Origin: Ailurus styani
Taxonomy: Eukaryota; Chordata; Mammalia; Carnivora; Ailuridae
Direction of reading: 5' to 3'
Assembly: GCA_002007465.1 (NCBI GenBank)
Contig: LNAC01000346.1
Location: forward strand, 2,454,663 to 2,518,662
DNA: 64,000 bases
The notes beneath the pieces were generated by a model, which was not told the origin of the DNA, searched no databases, and saw nothing but the letters and a program-made list of their open reading frames with translations. Made by a program: the position numbers and the translations under genes. The first letter of the stretch is position 1; the number at the start of each line of letters is the position of its first letter. Below are positions 20,566-33,340 of the stretch, in pieces.

Positions 20566-22415
20566 TTCATAAAGCAGAAAAACAGATTAAAAGTGAGATA
20601 AATTAAAAATTTTTTGAGTAGGCTACAGATTTTGTTTGAATAGGAATATATATGTAATTAATGTAAAATATAGGTGATGTGAAATAAAATATAAATGATA
20701 TAAAAATAAAGTATATATAAATAATGTGTTTTAATATGAAATATATATTATATAAGAGTATATGTATAACTCTATTTTTTTGCTATCACTATGAACAATA
20801 GCACAGTATCCCTTCATCTGTGTATTTTATATATAAATTCATTATGGTGTATATAAAATCCTTGGGGGTATGACTGACTGTCATTGTTACTCATACCAGT
20901 AGCTAAAATGTGGGTTACATCAGATTTAGGAAAAAAAAATAGAGAGAGCAGCTAACCAAATATTTGAGAAACTTGTGTAGGCAGAGGAGATGTGGTTCAA
21001 CTAATTTAATTACATATTTCATCAGTCTTTACAATAGCTAAGTAATAAATCCAATTGCTGTTCAATATACCCTATTAGCATTATCACAAATGTCCAAAAA
21101 TAACTTAGAAATTATAAGGGATGTACTTGTAATTTGACTGAGTTGTCTCTCTTAATGGTCTTTGTAGCAGTCTTTAATATGTATCTTCTTAGCAATACCA
21201 CGTTTTCAAACATCCTTTTCTTTTTTTTTACTCCTAAAATATTTTTTATAAAGTTAGACTGCCTCAAAATGTACAAACTTGCCAGTTAAAAAATATTTTG
21301 TATTTTTTGTTTTACTGCTTATAGAGCTCACGGTATCCACAACTGTAAAATCATTACCAGTCTTTATGTTTTGGTAAACTCTGTTTTTCCACAGTGTACA
21401 AATACTCAGTTCATTAGTTCTCATTTTATGGAGAAAGAACACATAATTAAATCTCAGTTTTTCTTGGAAGCATCCTTCAATCTTTTGGCAGGAGGAGACA
21501 TACATTTATAAAAATACTCTCAATACTAACAGAATATCTACTAATCTCTAAGTCAGTAAGAGAATGGGGAGAGTGGTGGCAGGGGGAGAATTATTAAGAT
21601 TCTTTTCTTTGAATGTTATTTTAGAACAAACTCTTTTTTGTAGAGAGTTTTGTAGTATGCCTAGAAATTTTTCAGAAATGTCATTTGTCCACTGATTCTC
21701 ATAGCAAATTGTCATAGTGGTCTCTTCAAATATTTTACTTTTTTGTCTTTGGTCAATATGGCCTGAATATTCTGTATATTTTTTTCAGAAATATGTTTAA
21801 GAAAAAATTATTTAAGTATCCAGAAACTTCATAACATTTCTAAATGTGGAAGTTTACAACTGTGTTGACTGTTCACATTTTTGTGATTTTCTACTTAAAA
21901 TTCTCTTTTTAGATGTCCTTTCTACTCATCCTATATATATTGTTCTAAGCATTATCTTAATATGCTGATTCCTAAATTAACTTCTTTAGTCTTGACCACT
22001 TATCTGAGCTTCATATTCTATATTTAACAGCTTAATATTTTTATGATTATTTGTAATAGGCAGTAAAAACTTAAGAAATGGTAAAAATAGCACCATTAAC
22101 TTCTAGCACAGTCCCTGAATCTACTTGTCACTGTCTTTCACATTAAAAAAAAATACAGCATCAAATAAATAATTAGACATTTTCCCGGATTATTCTGTGT
22201 TCCTCAGTACCCATATCCAATCTCTCAGCAAGTTCAAAAACTACCTGAGATCTATTCATTTCTATCCATTTCTACTATGATCATCTCTGGTTGGTGCCAC
22301 AATCTTTATTGTCTTGACTATTTCAAAGGTTTTCTTTTCTGAATGGTTATTTATACAATTTAACTTCTAGCATCTATCCCTCAACCTTTAGTGGTATTTT
22401 TTAAAGTGTTAATTT
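20566..22415. other. Non-coding AT-rich stretch
   Basis: About 1.85 kb of unique AT-rich DNA, with TATATAA-rich segments at 20,640-20,770 and 20,820-20,850. The longest frame (83 codons, minus, 21,254-21,505) has no recognisable features. Confidence 0.6.
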
Positions 22416-22602
22416 GGGGTGCCTGGATGGCTCAGTCGGTTAAGCATCTGCCTTTGGCTCAGGTCATGATCCTAGGGTCCTGGGATCCAGCCCTGCATCA
22501 AGCTCCCTGCTCAGTGGGGAGCCTGCTTCTCCCTCTGCCTGCTGCTCCCACTGCTTGTGCACTCCCTTGCTTTCTCTTTGAAAAATAAATAAAATCTTTA
22601 AA
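22416..22602 (+). mobile_element. CAN-SINE, intermediate age
   Basis: Plus-strand copy from ggggtgcctggatggctcag to aaataaataaaatctttaaa. No clear target duplication remains. Confidence 0.92.
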
Positions 22603-22674
22603 GCATTTATTTGATTAAATCACTTATTAAACAATCATATCACTTATTAGAGGATCTTAAAACTCTCAAATAGA

Positions 22675-23080
22675 TTATAGTAAAATCCCAGACCCTGTAG
22701 TACCTGGCTCCTGCCTACCTCTCTAATTTCCTTCCACTTTCTGTCTTGTTTTCTGCTCCAATCACAAGACTGATCTTTCTGTGGTTTGATCAAGCCAATG
22801 GGCTTGATCTTTGGGCCTTCACGCAAGTTCTAGTTTCTGTCTGTGATGTCCCTGTGCTTGATTTTTGCTTGACTGCCAACTCTTTATCATTCAGATCTCA
22901 GTTTGTCATCTTTTCTGAACACTGAAACTTTATTTTCTTTGTACCAGCAATCAAATTCAAATTTTTGGTTTATTTTTTCCTTATTCAAACATAAGCTTAC
23001 TGAGTTTATCTTGTTCACTATTATATTTTTAATTCCCATGATATATAAGACATAGGAAAAACTAGGTAACAATTTTGGGA
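22675..23080 (+). mobile_element. LINE-2 (L2) 3' fragment
   Basis: Ordered L2 words: aaaatcccagaccctgtagt, cctggctcctgcctacctct, tctgctccaatcacaagact, gggccttcacgcaagttcta, tcattcagatctcagtttgt and a final attatatttttaattcccat. Very old and non-coding. Confidence 0.7.
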
Positions 23081-24126
23081 TAAGAGTTAGTGTGATAGTA
23101 TAACTAAGGTTGAGAAGGATTATTTCAACTCTGATTTATTTGACAAAATTTTGACAAGATCAGTTAGAATGCAAAGGATTAAAACAGAGCAGAAGCATTG
23201 TTTGAACAACACCAATTTACATAGTCTTATAGGAAGTTACTGTTCCATTACTACATCTTTTTCGTAAGTCATTTTTAGTTGGCTAATTATCCCCAAGTTT
23301 TCTAATATACATTTTGTCTTTGCCTTGGGGGAGGAAACCACCTCATGATGATACTATTACATGATGAGTTTATGCCTTAAGTCATCTCATTGTACAACTT
23401 TATTAAAACGCTTCTCATTTCTGCCTTGTATGGATGAAATTTCAGATGCATAATTTATTTTTTTTCTTATAATCCTCCATTTACACTAGCACCCGGAATT
23501 CAAGTTGTTTCTCTGCCAAGAATTAAACATCCTTCAGTAAAGACTGTGCTCTCCTGGCTTAAGAATTTTTTCATTGCTTTGATTTAGTTTTACTCTTAGG
23601 CAAGAATAAAAATATGAGAGCCTTTAACATCCTGGTCTCAGATAAAATTTAGAAATATACATATACTTATATTTACACATGCACACATAAGCACACACAC
23701 ATATTTGTATGTATGTATGTATATAAGTGGTAAAACAAACACCCATTTCCATCATAATAGACTTTGTGTGGGATCTGGTTCTTCTGATTCAGTTCTCTAT
23801 TAAAGAAGTATTTTTACTGAATTTAAGTAAACCAGCAGGAAAAAAAATAAAGCCATTGAGATGTTAGAAATAATGCTCAGTACAGCAAATTCCTTGTGGT
23901 ATAATTAGACTACATTTTTAGGATGCTTTAAATATACTGTTCCCATTCTTTAAGTGGCTACTTGTATGATGTTGTAAAGTGTTAAGTATTGAATGTAAAT
24001 TGTCTGCTCTAGGGCTTCCTCTTTTGATACTTTTACATTAAAATGTGTGCAGTAAAGCATAGTGATAATGATGGGAGAGAATGAACAAAGTGAAAAATGA
24101 CAAATATCTTAACAGTGTTTAAAGTT
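23081..24126. other. Non-coding stretch
   Basis: Unique AT-rich DNA with a degenerate CA/TA repeat at about 23,655-23,722 (ending gtatgtatgtatgtatata). No gene seen. Confidence 0.6.
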
Positions 24127-24137
24127 CATGAAAATTT

Positions 24138-24357
24138 CTTTTTTTTTTTTAAAGATTTTATTTATTTATTTGACACAGAGAGAGAGAGAGAGAGAGAGAG
24201 ATCAGATCACAAGTAGGCAGAGAGGCAGGCAGAGAGAGAGGAGGAAGCAGGCTCCCTGCTGAGCAGAGAGCCCAATGTGGGTCTCGATCCCAGGACCCTG
24301 GGATCATGACTTGAGCCGAAGGTAGCGGCTTTAACCCACTGAGTCACCCAGGCGCCC
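24138..24357 (-). mobile_element. CAN-SINE with expanded GA run
   Basis: Reverse copy with an extended (GA)n of about 13 units at 24,176-24,202. Target duplication catgaaaattt at 24,127-24,137 and 24,358-24,368. Confidence 0.95.
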
Positions 24358-24515
24358 CATGAAAATTTATTTTCATTGTTTTGTGAGTACCAAATACCTT
24401 AAAGATCTTCTTTTGCACAATTCTAATATAATATAAGATACAATTATTTTAGATTTAGATTTTACTAAGTAAAGCCTACATAAGTTGTGCCTTAATTTAT
24501 TTTTTGACCTTCAAT

Positions 24516-24558
24516 TTGTGTGTGTGTGTATGTGTGTATGTGTGTGCATGTGTGTGTT
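24516..24558. repeat. (TG)n microsatellite, imperfect
   Basis: tgtgtgtgtg run with TA and CA interruptions. Confidence 0.9.
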
Positions 24559-24654
24559 TAAGCAAGATTTTTTTTTCTGGGTTACTAATCTTCAATGTCA
24601 ATGTTATGTGATTACATCTATACCTTGTTCCTGAAATAACTAAAAGATGTTTAT

Positions 24655-25527
24655 TTTATTTTATTAAACTTTTTTTATTATGTCGTGTTAGTCACCATAC
24701 ATCATTAATTTTTGATGTAGTGTTCCATGATTCATTGTTGGCGTATAACACCCAGTACTCCATGAAATACCTGCCCTCCTTATTACCCATCACCCAGCAA
24801 ACCACCCCCCCTCCTTCTTCTCTAAAACCTTCAGTTTGTTTCCCACAGTCCATAGTCTCTCATGGTTGATCTCCCCCTCTGATTTTTTTCCCTTCATTTT
24901 TCCCTTCCTTCTCCTAATGTCCCCCATGCTATTCCTTATGTTCCACGAATAAATGAAACCATATGATAATTGTCTTTCTCTACTTGACTTATTCCACTTA
25001 GCATACTATCCTGCAGTTGATCCATGTTGATGTAAATGCTGGGTATTCATCTTTTCTGATAGCTGAGTACTATTCCATTGTATATATGGACCACATCTTC
25101 TTTATCCATTCATCTCTTGAAGGGTATCTTGGGCCCTTCCACAGTTTGACTATTGTGGATATTGCTTCTATGAACATTGGGGTGCATGAAACCCTTTTCA
25201 CTACATCTGTATCTTTGGGGTAAATACTCAGTAGTGCAATTGGTGGGTCATAGGGTAGCTCTATTTTTAACTTTTTGAGGAAACTCCAGGCTGTTTTCCA
25301 AAGTGGTTATACCAACTTGCATTCCTACCACCAGTGTAAGAGGGTTCCCCTTTCTCCACAACCTCTCCAACATTTGTTGTTTCTTGTCTTGTCAATTTTT
25401 GCCATTCTAACTGTTGTAAGGTGGTATCTCGACCTGGTTTTGATTTGAATTTCCCTGCTGGCTAATTACGTTGGACATTTTTTCATGTGTCTGTTAGCCA
25501 TTTATGTCTTCTTTGGAGAAGTTTAAC
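24655..25527 (-). mobile_element. 5'-truncated LINE-1 (carnivore L1 type)
   Basis: T-rich tail, then carnivore L1 3'UTR (agtcaccatacatcattaat, tttgatgtagtgttccatga, ggcgtataacacccagtact), then the ORF2 C-terminus in antisense (cattcctaccaccagtgtaa, tttttcatgtgtctgttagc). Truncated at about 25,527. The same 3'UTR type occurs at 14,400-14,740. No intact frame. Confidence 0.8.
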
Positions 25528-25529
25528 CT

Positions 25530-25579
25530 TCTACTTTATCTTGTCCTTCTACTTTATCTTAGCTACTCGAAGTAGCTAA
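25530..25579. repeat. Short tandem duplication and hairpin
   Basis: ccttctactttatctt occurs twice in tandem (about 25,528-25,560), followed by the perfect inverted repeat tagctact-cga-agtagcta (25,561-25,579). The location at the L1 truncation point suggests local rearrangement during insertion. Confidence 0.7.
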
Positions 25580-25929
25580 TTTTGTCTTATTCTGGTGTTA
25601 CTTTTGTTCCTTTGTAATTTGGAGTCCATTTTTCTGTCTTATTTAAAATCTCAAAAGCTACTATATTTGTCTATTTAAAGAACCTTAAAAAGGAAACCCC
25701 TTGAAGGCACTCCATCCACTGTACTGTTGTGTATGTGTTTGTCTCAATATCAGTAAACATTTGTTGAAGGAATAAACTTGAAAAAAAGTAAACAATTATG
25801 CATAATTACTCTGTGTTATAAGGTCAGTTATTACAGTTTATTTTACTTAACATAGTGTCCTCATGATCTATCTACTTGCCAGAAGTAGTCAGATTTCCTT
25901 CTCTCTCATCGCTGAATAATATTCCATTG

Positions 25930-25983
25930 TATATATATATGTATATACGCACACACATACGTATATATACATACATACATCTC
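25930..25983. repeat. (TA)n/(CA)n/(CATA)n low-complexity patch
   Basis: Mixed tatatatatgtatatacgcacacacatacg and acatacatacat run inside the old L1. Confidence 0.85.
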
Positions 25984-26970
25984 ACATCTTCTTAATCCAC
26001 TCATCTATTGACAAGCGCTAAGGTGATTTTTGCATCTTGCCTATTGTGAATAATGCTGCAATGAACGTGAAAGTTCAGATGTCTCTTGGAGATTCTAATT
26101 TCATCTCTTTTGAATTTATACCCAGAAGTGGACTTGCTTAATCATATGGTAGTTCTATATTTAATATTTGAGGGAACTCCATACTGTTTTCCATAATGGC
26201 TGTAGTAATTTGCATTCCCACCAACAGTGTACAATGCTTGTAGTCCTCCCCACCCCCACTGGTTGTATTTTCTCCACATCCTTGTCAACACTCATTATCT
26301 TTTTTTGTTTCAATAATAGCCATTCTAACAAGTGTGTCATGATATCTCACTGTGGTTTTGATTTGTATTTCCCTGATGATTAGTGATGTCGAGTATGCTT
26401 TCATAAACCTTTCGGCCATGTGTATGTCTTATTTTGAGAAATATCTATTCCTATCCTTTGCCCATTCTTAAATGGTGTTATTTGTTTTTTAATTATTGAT
26501 TTATATGAGTTCCTTATATATTTTAGGTATTAACTCTTATCAGATAGATTGTTTGCAGACACTTTCTCCCATTCCATGAATTGCGTTTTCACTGTGTTGT
26601 TTCCTTTGCCTGCAGAAGCTTTTTGGTTGGAGGTAGTTTCCCTTGTCTATTATTACTTTTGTTGCCTATGCTTTTGGTGCTATATCCAAGACATCTTTGC
26701 CAGAACCAATGTCAGGAAGATTTTCCCAATGTTTTCAGTCTTCGATCCATTCAGCGTTGATTTTTTATATATTGTGTGAGATAAGGGTTCACTTTCATTC
26801 TTTTCACATGTGAATATCCAGTTTCCCAGTACCACTTATTGAAGAGACTATTCTTTTCCCATTGTGTTTCTTGGCACCTTGTTGAAGATCACTTGACTGT
26901 AGATTTATTTCTAGGGTCTCTGTTCTGTTCCATTAGTCTATATGTCTATTTTATGCCAGTACTGTACTGT

Positions 26971-27086
26971 CTTTTTAAATTTTGAGTATAATTGACATAC
27001 AGTACTGTATTAGTTTCAAGTGTACAATATAATGATTCAATAATTCTATACCTTTCTTAGTGCTCATCGAGATAATTGTACTCAAA
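26971..27086 (-). mobile_element. Short L1 3'-tail insertion within the old L1
   Basis: About 116 bp of antisense L1 3'UTR (gagtataattgacatacagt, agtgctcatcgagataattg) splits reverse transcriptase sequence. The flanks cagtactgtactgt (26,957-26,970) and cagtactatattgt (27,087-27,100) are diverged copies of one target site. Confidence 0.75.
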
Positions 27087-27245
27087 CAGTACTATATTGT
27101 TTTGATTACTGTATCTTCCTAATGTTTTATTTGTTTTTAAATTAGAAAGTGTAATATTTTCAGCTTTGGTCTTCTTACTCAAGATTTTTTAAGCTCTTTA
27201 TGTCCTTTTGTCATTCCATATGAATTTTTAAACTACTGTTATGCT

Positions 27246-27485
27246 TTAAAGATTTTATTTATTTATTTTAGAGAGACAGTGCATGAGAGAGAGCAAGAGA
27301 GAGAGAGAGAGAGAGCAGGAGCAGTGGAAGAGGCAGAGGCCAAGGGAGAGGCAGAGAAAAAGCGAGGGGGGAAGCATACTCCCTGCTGAGCAGGGAGCCC
27401 GACATGGGGCTCAATCCCAGGATCCCCCAAATCATGACCTCAACTGAAGGCAGCTGCTTAACCAACTGGGCCACCCAGGTGCCCC
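27246..27485 (-). mobile_element. CAN-SINE, older long subtype
   Basis: Reverse copy with a long GA region (27,270-27,370) and a diverged body. No target duplication recognised. Confidence 0.9.
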
Positions 27486-27580
27486 TAAATTATTTCTTTT
27501 TTTATTTCCATAAAGAATGCCATTGGGATTTTGGTAGGACTTTGATGTGGCCATTTTCAGTTTTTGTTCTCTGTGCATTG

Positions 27581-28789
27581 CTGCAACTTCTTTATTGTGT
27601 TCCAGAATTCTTTTGAAGCATTTTTGCCCTGGATAGTTGTTAAATCATTGTTTTTGTGGGGAAACAAGTGCTAGGACCTCCTGACATACTATCCTGCTCA
27701 TGTCACTCTATTACTTTGTAATTAATTGCTTTCATGTCCATATCCTTGAATTTTCAAAGCAGTATTATATCTGCTTAATCCCCAGTACTTCCATATACAC
27801 AATGAAATTAATTTTAAATAAATAATTCAATATTCAGATTCATTGCAAACAGTGGCAAGGCAATGCAAGTGTTGATAACTCATAAATAGTAACTACATGG
27901 GCTGTAGGTACATTAGGTTACTGGAGAATAAAATAATCTTCTTACTGCTTTTCCTGGTGAATAACAACTTATATACATAGTCTTGAATTTAAGACCCACT
28001 AATACTAACTACCATGGCCTTTGAACCAATTATTGTTTGGTCATACCAAACATAATGATTAATGAATTAATTACTGAGGTTTTCCAAATGTGGCTTTTGA
28101 AGATGTAATTTTAAAAGCAGTTTTCTATTAAAAGCAGCTTACCTATGTTTCCTGAATCTCTGCTCCTGGGAATGACATTATACACGCTGTACTAGTAGAA
28201 AGTGATCTCTGGTATTTGTGTAAGAAAGAGCAGTCTTCTCGTCAGCACTTTTGCTTCAGTGGTCAAACTTGCCCATCTCCTTACCCATCATATTCTTGCT
28301 GTGTTATGTATTGTTGAAGGAAGTTGTACTAATCGAAACATTAAAACTCAAAGCATAAAAAGCATATCCAAACAATGCTGAATCTGTTGTTTTAGTTATA
28401 ACTGTAGAATTACATGTAGGCTAACTACTCTCATTGAATCACACATACATATAGCTTACCTCTAAGGGGGAAACTTGGTATTAGTATTTGGAATACTGTT
28501 CTTTTAGGTCAAGGTAACTATATAGTCAAATGATACCCACAGTCATAGGAAAAATAGCATTAAGTGCATAAATGACATTTGCACTAGCAAGTGAATATAT
28601 AGGTTTTGGTTTTGGTGATGAAAGTATCCATTTTTTCCAAAAACAACAGCTTAAAAATACCTGAAAATATGAACTATCAATTATGACTTTGCATTCTATA
28701 ATACAAATGTATAGTAGGGGGGAAACAAATAGCACTTTGATTTTGATATAAATTTCAGATGTAAAACCTAAATAATAGTAAAACTTTGG
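27581..28789. other. Non-coding stretch
   Basis: Unique AT-rich sequence; no gene, RNA or recognised repeat. A 109-codon minus frame at 28,526-28,855 runs into a MIR and shows no family features. Confidence 0.6.
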
Positions 28790-28990
28790 AAATGTTATCC
28801 ACCCTGTATTGCATGCCCAATATGTGCCAGGTGCTGTACCAACAATTTTACACATTTAATCTAATCACCACAGTTCCCACATTAAACAGCCTGTACTTTT
28901 TCACCTTGTCAAAGGAAGTAGCTGAGGCTCTGAGCCATGACTTAACAACTCAAAAGTTCAAAGTCAGGTCTGCCTGTTTCACCATGTAGC
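28790..28990 (-). mobile_element. MIR element
   Basis: Antisense MIR: atatgtgccaggtgctgtac, tttacacatttaatctaatc, gtagctgaggctctgagcc, then aagtcaggtctgcctgtttc. Order is complete from 3' to near 5'. Confidence 0.75.
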
Positions 28991-29925
28991 TCCCTAAGTT
29001 CTCCAGGCTTGTGACCCTGGATTCATTCAGCCAAAATTGTTGAGAAGGTATATTTGTTTCTAACCAGCTCTAATGGCTGAAGTTTATAAACATTCAGGGC
29101 ACCAACTGTGAAATGACGTTTAGGCCCAGGAGCACAGGGCCAAATGGGCCAAGACTCTTCTTCGATCTTCTTAATCTGACACATAAGCCATTTTGCATTC
29201 AAGGTAATGATCTGGGAAGTTAGTAAACTTAAGGGTCTTTATTTTCAAGGATGAAGACTCATTTTCAGGAAGGTGCAAAAGGTCTGGCAGCTGAAATTCT
29301 TGGGTTGTGTCTCCAGGGCGTTCTTCTGTTTCAGTTTCTGATCCCATATGTCTAGAATAGTGCAGCATCAGTGGAACTGTCCTCTCTCAGGCCCTCCCTG
29401 TTTCAGTCTGTTTTGCAAAGCACACCTGGCAGACTCATCCTCCTAAAGCATCAGGGTAAGCTCTTTGAAGGTGGGAGCTAGGTTCCTGATGATACATCAT
29501 GTATGAGAGCCACTAAGTCAATTTATGTGGCCTCTTCCATAGATCATAAAATCTCTTTTTGCTAAAAGGGCTCCCAGATTGAGAAATGGGACCATCTTCA
29601 TGATCTTTCTTTGTTGTCACTGCTCAAGTCACTCAGTCTGGGGAAAGGTGTCATGGATCAAAGGATCCTGCTTATTTAGGCCAGCCAGCAGCCAGTTGTT
29701 CATCTCACTACAGACTGACAGTCTGCAATGTACAGCAAATGTTAAGCTCTTTCTAGTATCACATTTTGTACACTATATATCATATATAATATGTATTATA
29801 TATACACATATTTTATATATATACTTGGTGTTAAGTACATTGGGAGAAGGCTAAAATGAAAATTATGCACAATGCCAAGTATTGGTAAAAATAAACAGTG
29901 ATTGAAATTTTCATTTTAGCTGGGG
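28991..29925. other. Non-coding stretch with AT repeat
   Basis: Slightly GC-richer unique sequence to about 29,750, then a TATATA-rich patch at 29,772-29,823. The segment at about 29,410-29,480 is faintly L2-like, too weak to call. Confidence 0.55.
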
Positions 29926-29929
29926 AAAG

Positions 29930-30031
29930 TGATAAGTAGTACAAATACTTTCAAAAATGGTTTGGCAGTAGCTATTCATCCCTGTAACTTGCAAGTCTAG
30001 GTGATATACCCAACAGAAATCAATATATGTG

Positions 30032-30074
<43 letters not shown>

Positions 30075-30515
30075 GCATATCCATCAAAAGATATATAATA
30101 TTCATAGAAGAACTATTTATAATAGTCCTAAATTTTCTAAAAAAATTATGGAATATTCATTCAATAAACTGTGTGGCAGTGATAATGAACAAGCTAGAGC
30201 CTGACTAGAACTTCATAAATATTATGTTGAGTGAAAAAAATAGAGAAGCATATGTACCATGTAACTATATTTATATAAAGTTCAGAAAAGGCAAAGGTAA
30301 TCTTCGATATTACAGAAGACAGGGTGTGGGCACCTGGAAGTAGTGTTGGGAGTGGGCTTTAGGCAACCCTGACATTCTGGTTATCTCCTACTTCTGTATC
30401 TTATTGCTGGTTACTTACGTGTATTTACTTTTTAAGAAATATCAGTTCATATCATTTGATCTGTGTACTTTTCCACATGCATGTTATACTTCAATACAAT
30501 TTACAAAAAATTTTG
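29930..30515 (+). mobile_element. Old LINE-1 3' end
   Basis: Sense L1M 3' region: ggtgatatacccaacagaaa, atggaatattcattcaataa, gagtgaaaaaaatagagaag, ttctggttatctcctacttc and a 3' end with tgttatacttcaatacaatt. Contains a (CA)n tract. Non-coding. Confidence 0.7.
30035..30073. repeat. (AC)n microsatellite
   Basis: About 19 uninterrupted AC units inside the old L1 3' end. Long enough to be variable between individuals. Confidence 0.95.
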
Positions 30516-32739
30516 AAAACCCACTTTCCTCTTTTGAGTATGGGATTTGAAACATATTTAGCTGACACATATCTTTTAAAAATCTGTTGCATTAATGCTT
30601 CCTTGTTTTTTTCCCACTTACCCATTAGCCCATCTCTCTAAGTCAGTTGAATGGAAAAGGTAAAAAATGCTTATCTTGATACGAGTCACACTATATCTGA
30701 TTTAGGTTGATCATGCAGTGCATTTTATCACTTCTGGTGTGACTTGAGGGTCTATTGAGAAAACTCATTTGTCTCTACAGATATCTTCCCCATTTACTCA
30801 GTGTGGGTTGGAATTCCATTCTGGGTCTTTGTTCTGTAGGAAGCTTTTATATTTTAATGAACATTCACCAGTGGATTAATATTTTGAATTTTTTACATTT
30901 GAAAGTACTTTCTAAGAATAAACATGAAATTCTCGGAGCTAGAAGGTAGGAAAGATGCTCGTGGAAGAGAAGTCTGGAAGACTCAGAATGGAAGTGTTGC
31001 TACTTCTGCAGCTTCTGAGATTAATACAGAGCCGTAGTTTGCAAACTGTCCCTTCTTGTAGGATGGAGGGAGAGAAGGCTTCTGAATTTAACATGATCCA
31101 CTTTGAAGTACATTTAATAATCCAGTAGCAACTTTGGGGCTATTCTTAGAAACATTGCGTTTGTTAATAGACTTGAGAAGGAACAGTACTATAAGCAGCA
31201 ACACATTTTCTTTCCCCAGGGCCTGCAGGCCTGGACTTCTTTCTTTAGCAAAGGAACTAGGAGGTCAACTCCCATGTTTTTCAAAATACTTTATGTATCA
31301 GGTTTGCTCTAGGTTAAAAATTCACAAAATCTGCATGGTTCTAAACTGCAAAAAATACTTTTAATTGAAAAAATAAATTCAGTGCCATATTCATTTTTGC
31401 TCTCTTCTTCTCTATTCATGTGTTTATAGTACATATTCTTACTTTTAAATAAGATTTGTTATACATAATATGGAAACATGCAGATAAATACCTTGACTTA
31501 GAAGAACGAAGTGAAAAAACAAAACAAAACCTTCCTTGAATCTAATGTAAGTCAAATGCTTGTTGCTTTTTTCCACTCTCTCAGCCCTAATATTTAATTT
31601 ACTGTTAATCAGTGAGGCTGCATGGTCTGGAAACTTTTGTACTGCTATTCCGATGACATATGTTATGCAAAAAGCCACATTCATGACCAGGGACAGTGAG
31701 GAGGGAATGCTAGTAGTTTCAGCCACCTCTGACCTTCATGCGTAGTTTTAAGGATAAGAGTGGCTGAAAAAAATTTTAATTATTACATATACATCCAAGT
31801 CAGTTTTTATAAACAGGCTTAAACTCCTACCAGTTTTAAAAAAAGATATGATTTCATTGTTTAGTCATCCTAAGGAATTTACATTACTACATTTCGATCT
31901 CTGCTTCTATTTTATCCTTCCTTATTCATATATACACATATATACATTTTGATATAAAGTAGTCCGTACATATTTGTGCAATCTGGAGAAAACTTCAATA
32001 CATAATCAGCCATGAGAATGCATACTAGGGTATCTAACAGTTAAACAGGTTATATGATCATAATTGACAGAGAAGAGAAGAATCAGGCAGATGTCAGCCA
32101 GGAACTCCCACCCCCCCTGGAAACTTGGATTCTAGATTAAAGACTTCATGCATTTCAAAAATGACAGTCTTATACTCATCATAATAGTGAAAAATTCCTC
32201 ACTATTATGTTTACATCCTAAAACAGGATTTCATCATTGTTCCCTGTAAATGAAGCTTTTGGTGGATGCATACCTCGCTTTGTGAGCAAAAGCCAGGGAG
32301 TAACCTGCTGTTTGCAGAATTATTTAGGACACACTTTCATATACATACTGCCACCTGCTGGTAAATTGTGTATATATCTGTCCAGAAGAAGACCTAAATG
32401 ACTAATTTTTCAGAAGGATGTGGTTATTTCAGAGCTTTGGATTTTGAATGAATTCTTCTAGTAATCGTTGGAAAAAACAAATTTTTATCAATACTTAGAA
32501 ACAAGGAAACACTGGCTTTTTATACAGATTTTTTACTTTAGGTTAAATCAATTTTTTTTAATATAAATGCAAGCAATACTATAGTGAAATATATGGTCAG
32601 CAGTTTATATATACATTACACATGATCAAGTGATTTCCCCTGGCCTTCGGTTACTGTCATCATTTTTGATAATTTTTAATTTATGGATTCTTTAAAGTTA
32701 AAAATATCTGATCTAATAACTGCTATTAACATGGATTAT
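30516..32739. other. Non-coding stretch
   Basis: About 2.2 kb of mostly unique sequence; no gene or transposon recognised. A TATATACA patch is near 31,929-31,946. The segment gccacctgctggtaaat at 32,351-32,367 is discussed among rejected items. Confidence 0.55.
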
Positions 32740-32870
32740 ATAACATGATTACATATATTATCTCTTGATTCTTACAACAGTATTATGAAGCATTTACTAG
32801 AAATATCCCCATCATAATGATGAGTTCAAGGACACAGAGGTGATAAGTGGTGTAGAAATAGATCACTGAA
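32740..32870 (-). mobile_element. MIR fragment
   Basis: attatctcttgattcttaca, atccccatcataatgatgag and aggtgataagtggtgtag correspond to antisense MIR in order. Confidence 0.55.
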
Positions 32871-33340
32871 TATTATTAAATATTGGATGAAGCCTCTTTT
32901 AAATGGAGAAACCAGTCCTTTAAACGGGTTGATCTAGACATTGATCAGTCCCCAAACTGCAAACCACTTTATTTTTTTGTAATAAATCTCATTACAATTC
33001 TACATTTAATTCTGAAGGGCCCTATGTAGTGAAAACACACATGAAGATCTAGAGTTGCTTAAAAATGCAAAATTGAACAATTCAAATATGTCATTATGTA
33101 ATAGTTCATATAACAAATGTGAGACTAAAAAGAAAATGCAGACATTTCAAAGACGGTCAGGAACCATGGATGGAAATGTGGAAAACAAAATTGTTGAAAA
33201 CATGTTTATGATGACTATACTTATACTGTTATCTAATATAAATATGAGATTTTTTTTTCCAAATAGATCCTAGCAATTTAATTAATAAAACAGAAGGAAA
33301 ATGTTAAAACATATATTTAGGATCTATTTAGGGGACTCAG
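32871..33340. other. Non-coding stretch
   Basis: AT-rich. A 72-codon forward frame (33,055-33,273) is Asn/Lys-rich, as expected for random AT-rich DNA. Confidence 0.6.

Larger units (their letters stand above)
25840..27580 (-). mobile_element. Old LINE-1 (L1M-type), 3'UTR to ORF2
   Basis: Antisense L1 order: ataatattccattgtatata, cccaccaacagtgtacaatg, tgattagtgatgtcgagtat, ttccttatatattttaggta, cacttattgaagagactatt, then reverse transcriptase sequence near 27,510 (aatgccattgggattttggt). Interrupted by an L1 tail (26,971-27,086) and a SINE (27,246-27,485). Extensively mutated. Confidence 0.8.

Noticed and set aside
29410..29520. Possible L2 fragment
   Set aside because: Only a few short words match in order; below the level I would annotate.
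32351..32367. gccacctgctggtaaat, reminiscent of a CTCF core or an E-box
   Set aside because: Three mismatches at informative CTCF positions, and a single 6-bp E-box is expected often by chance.
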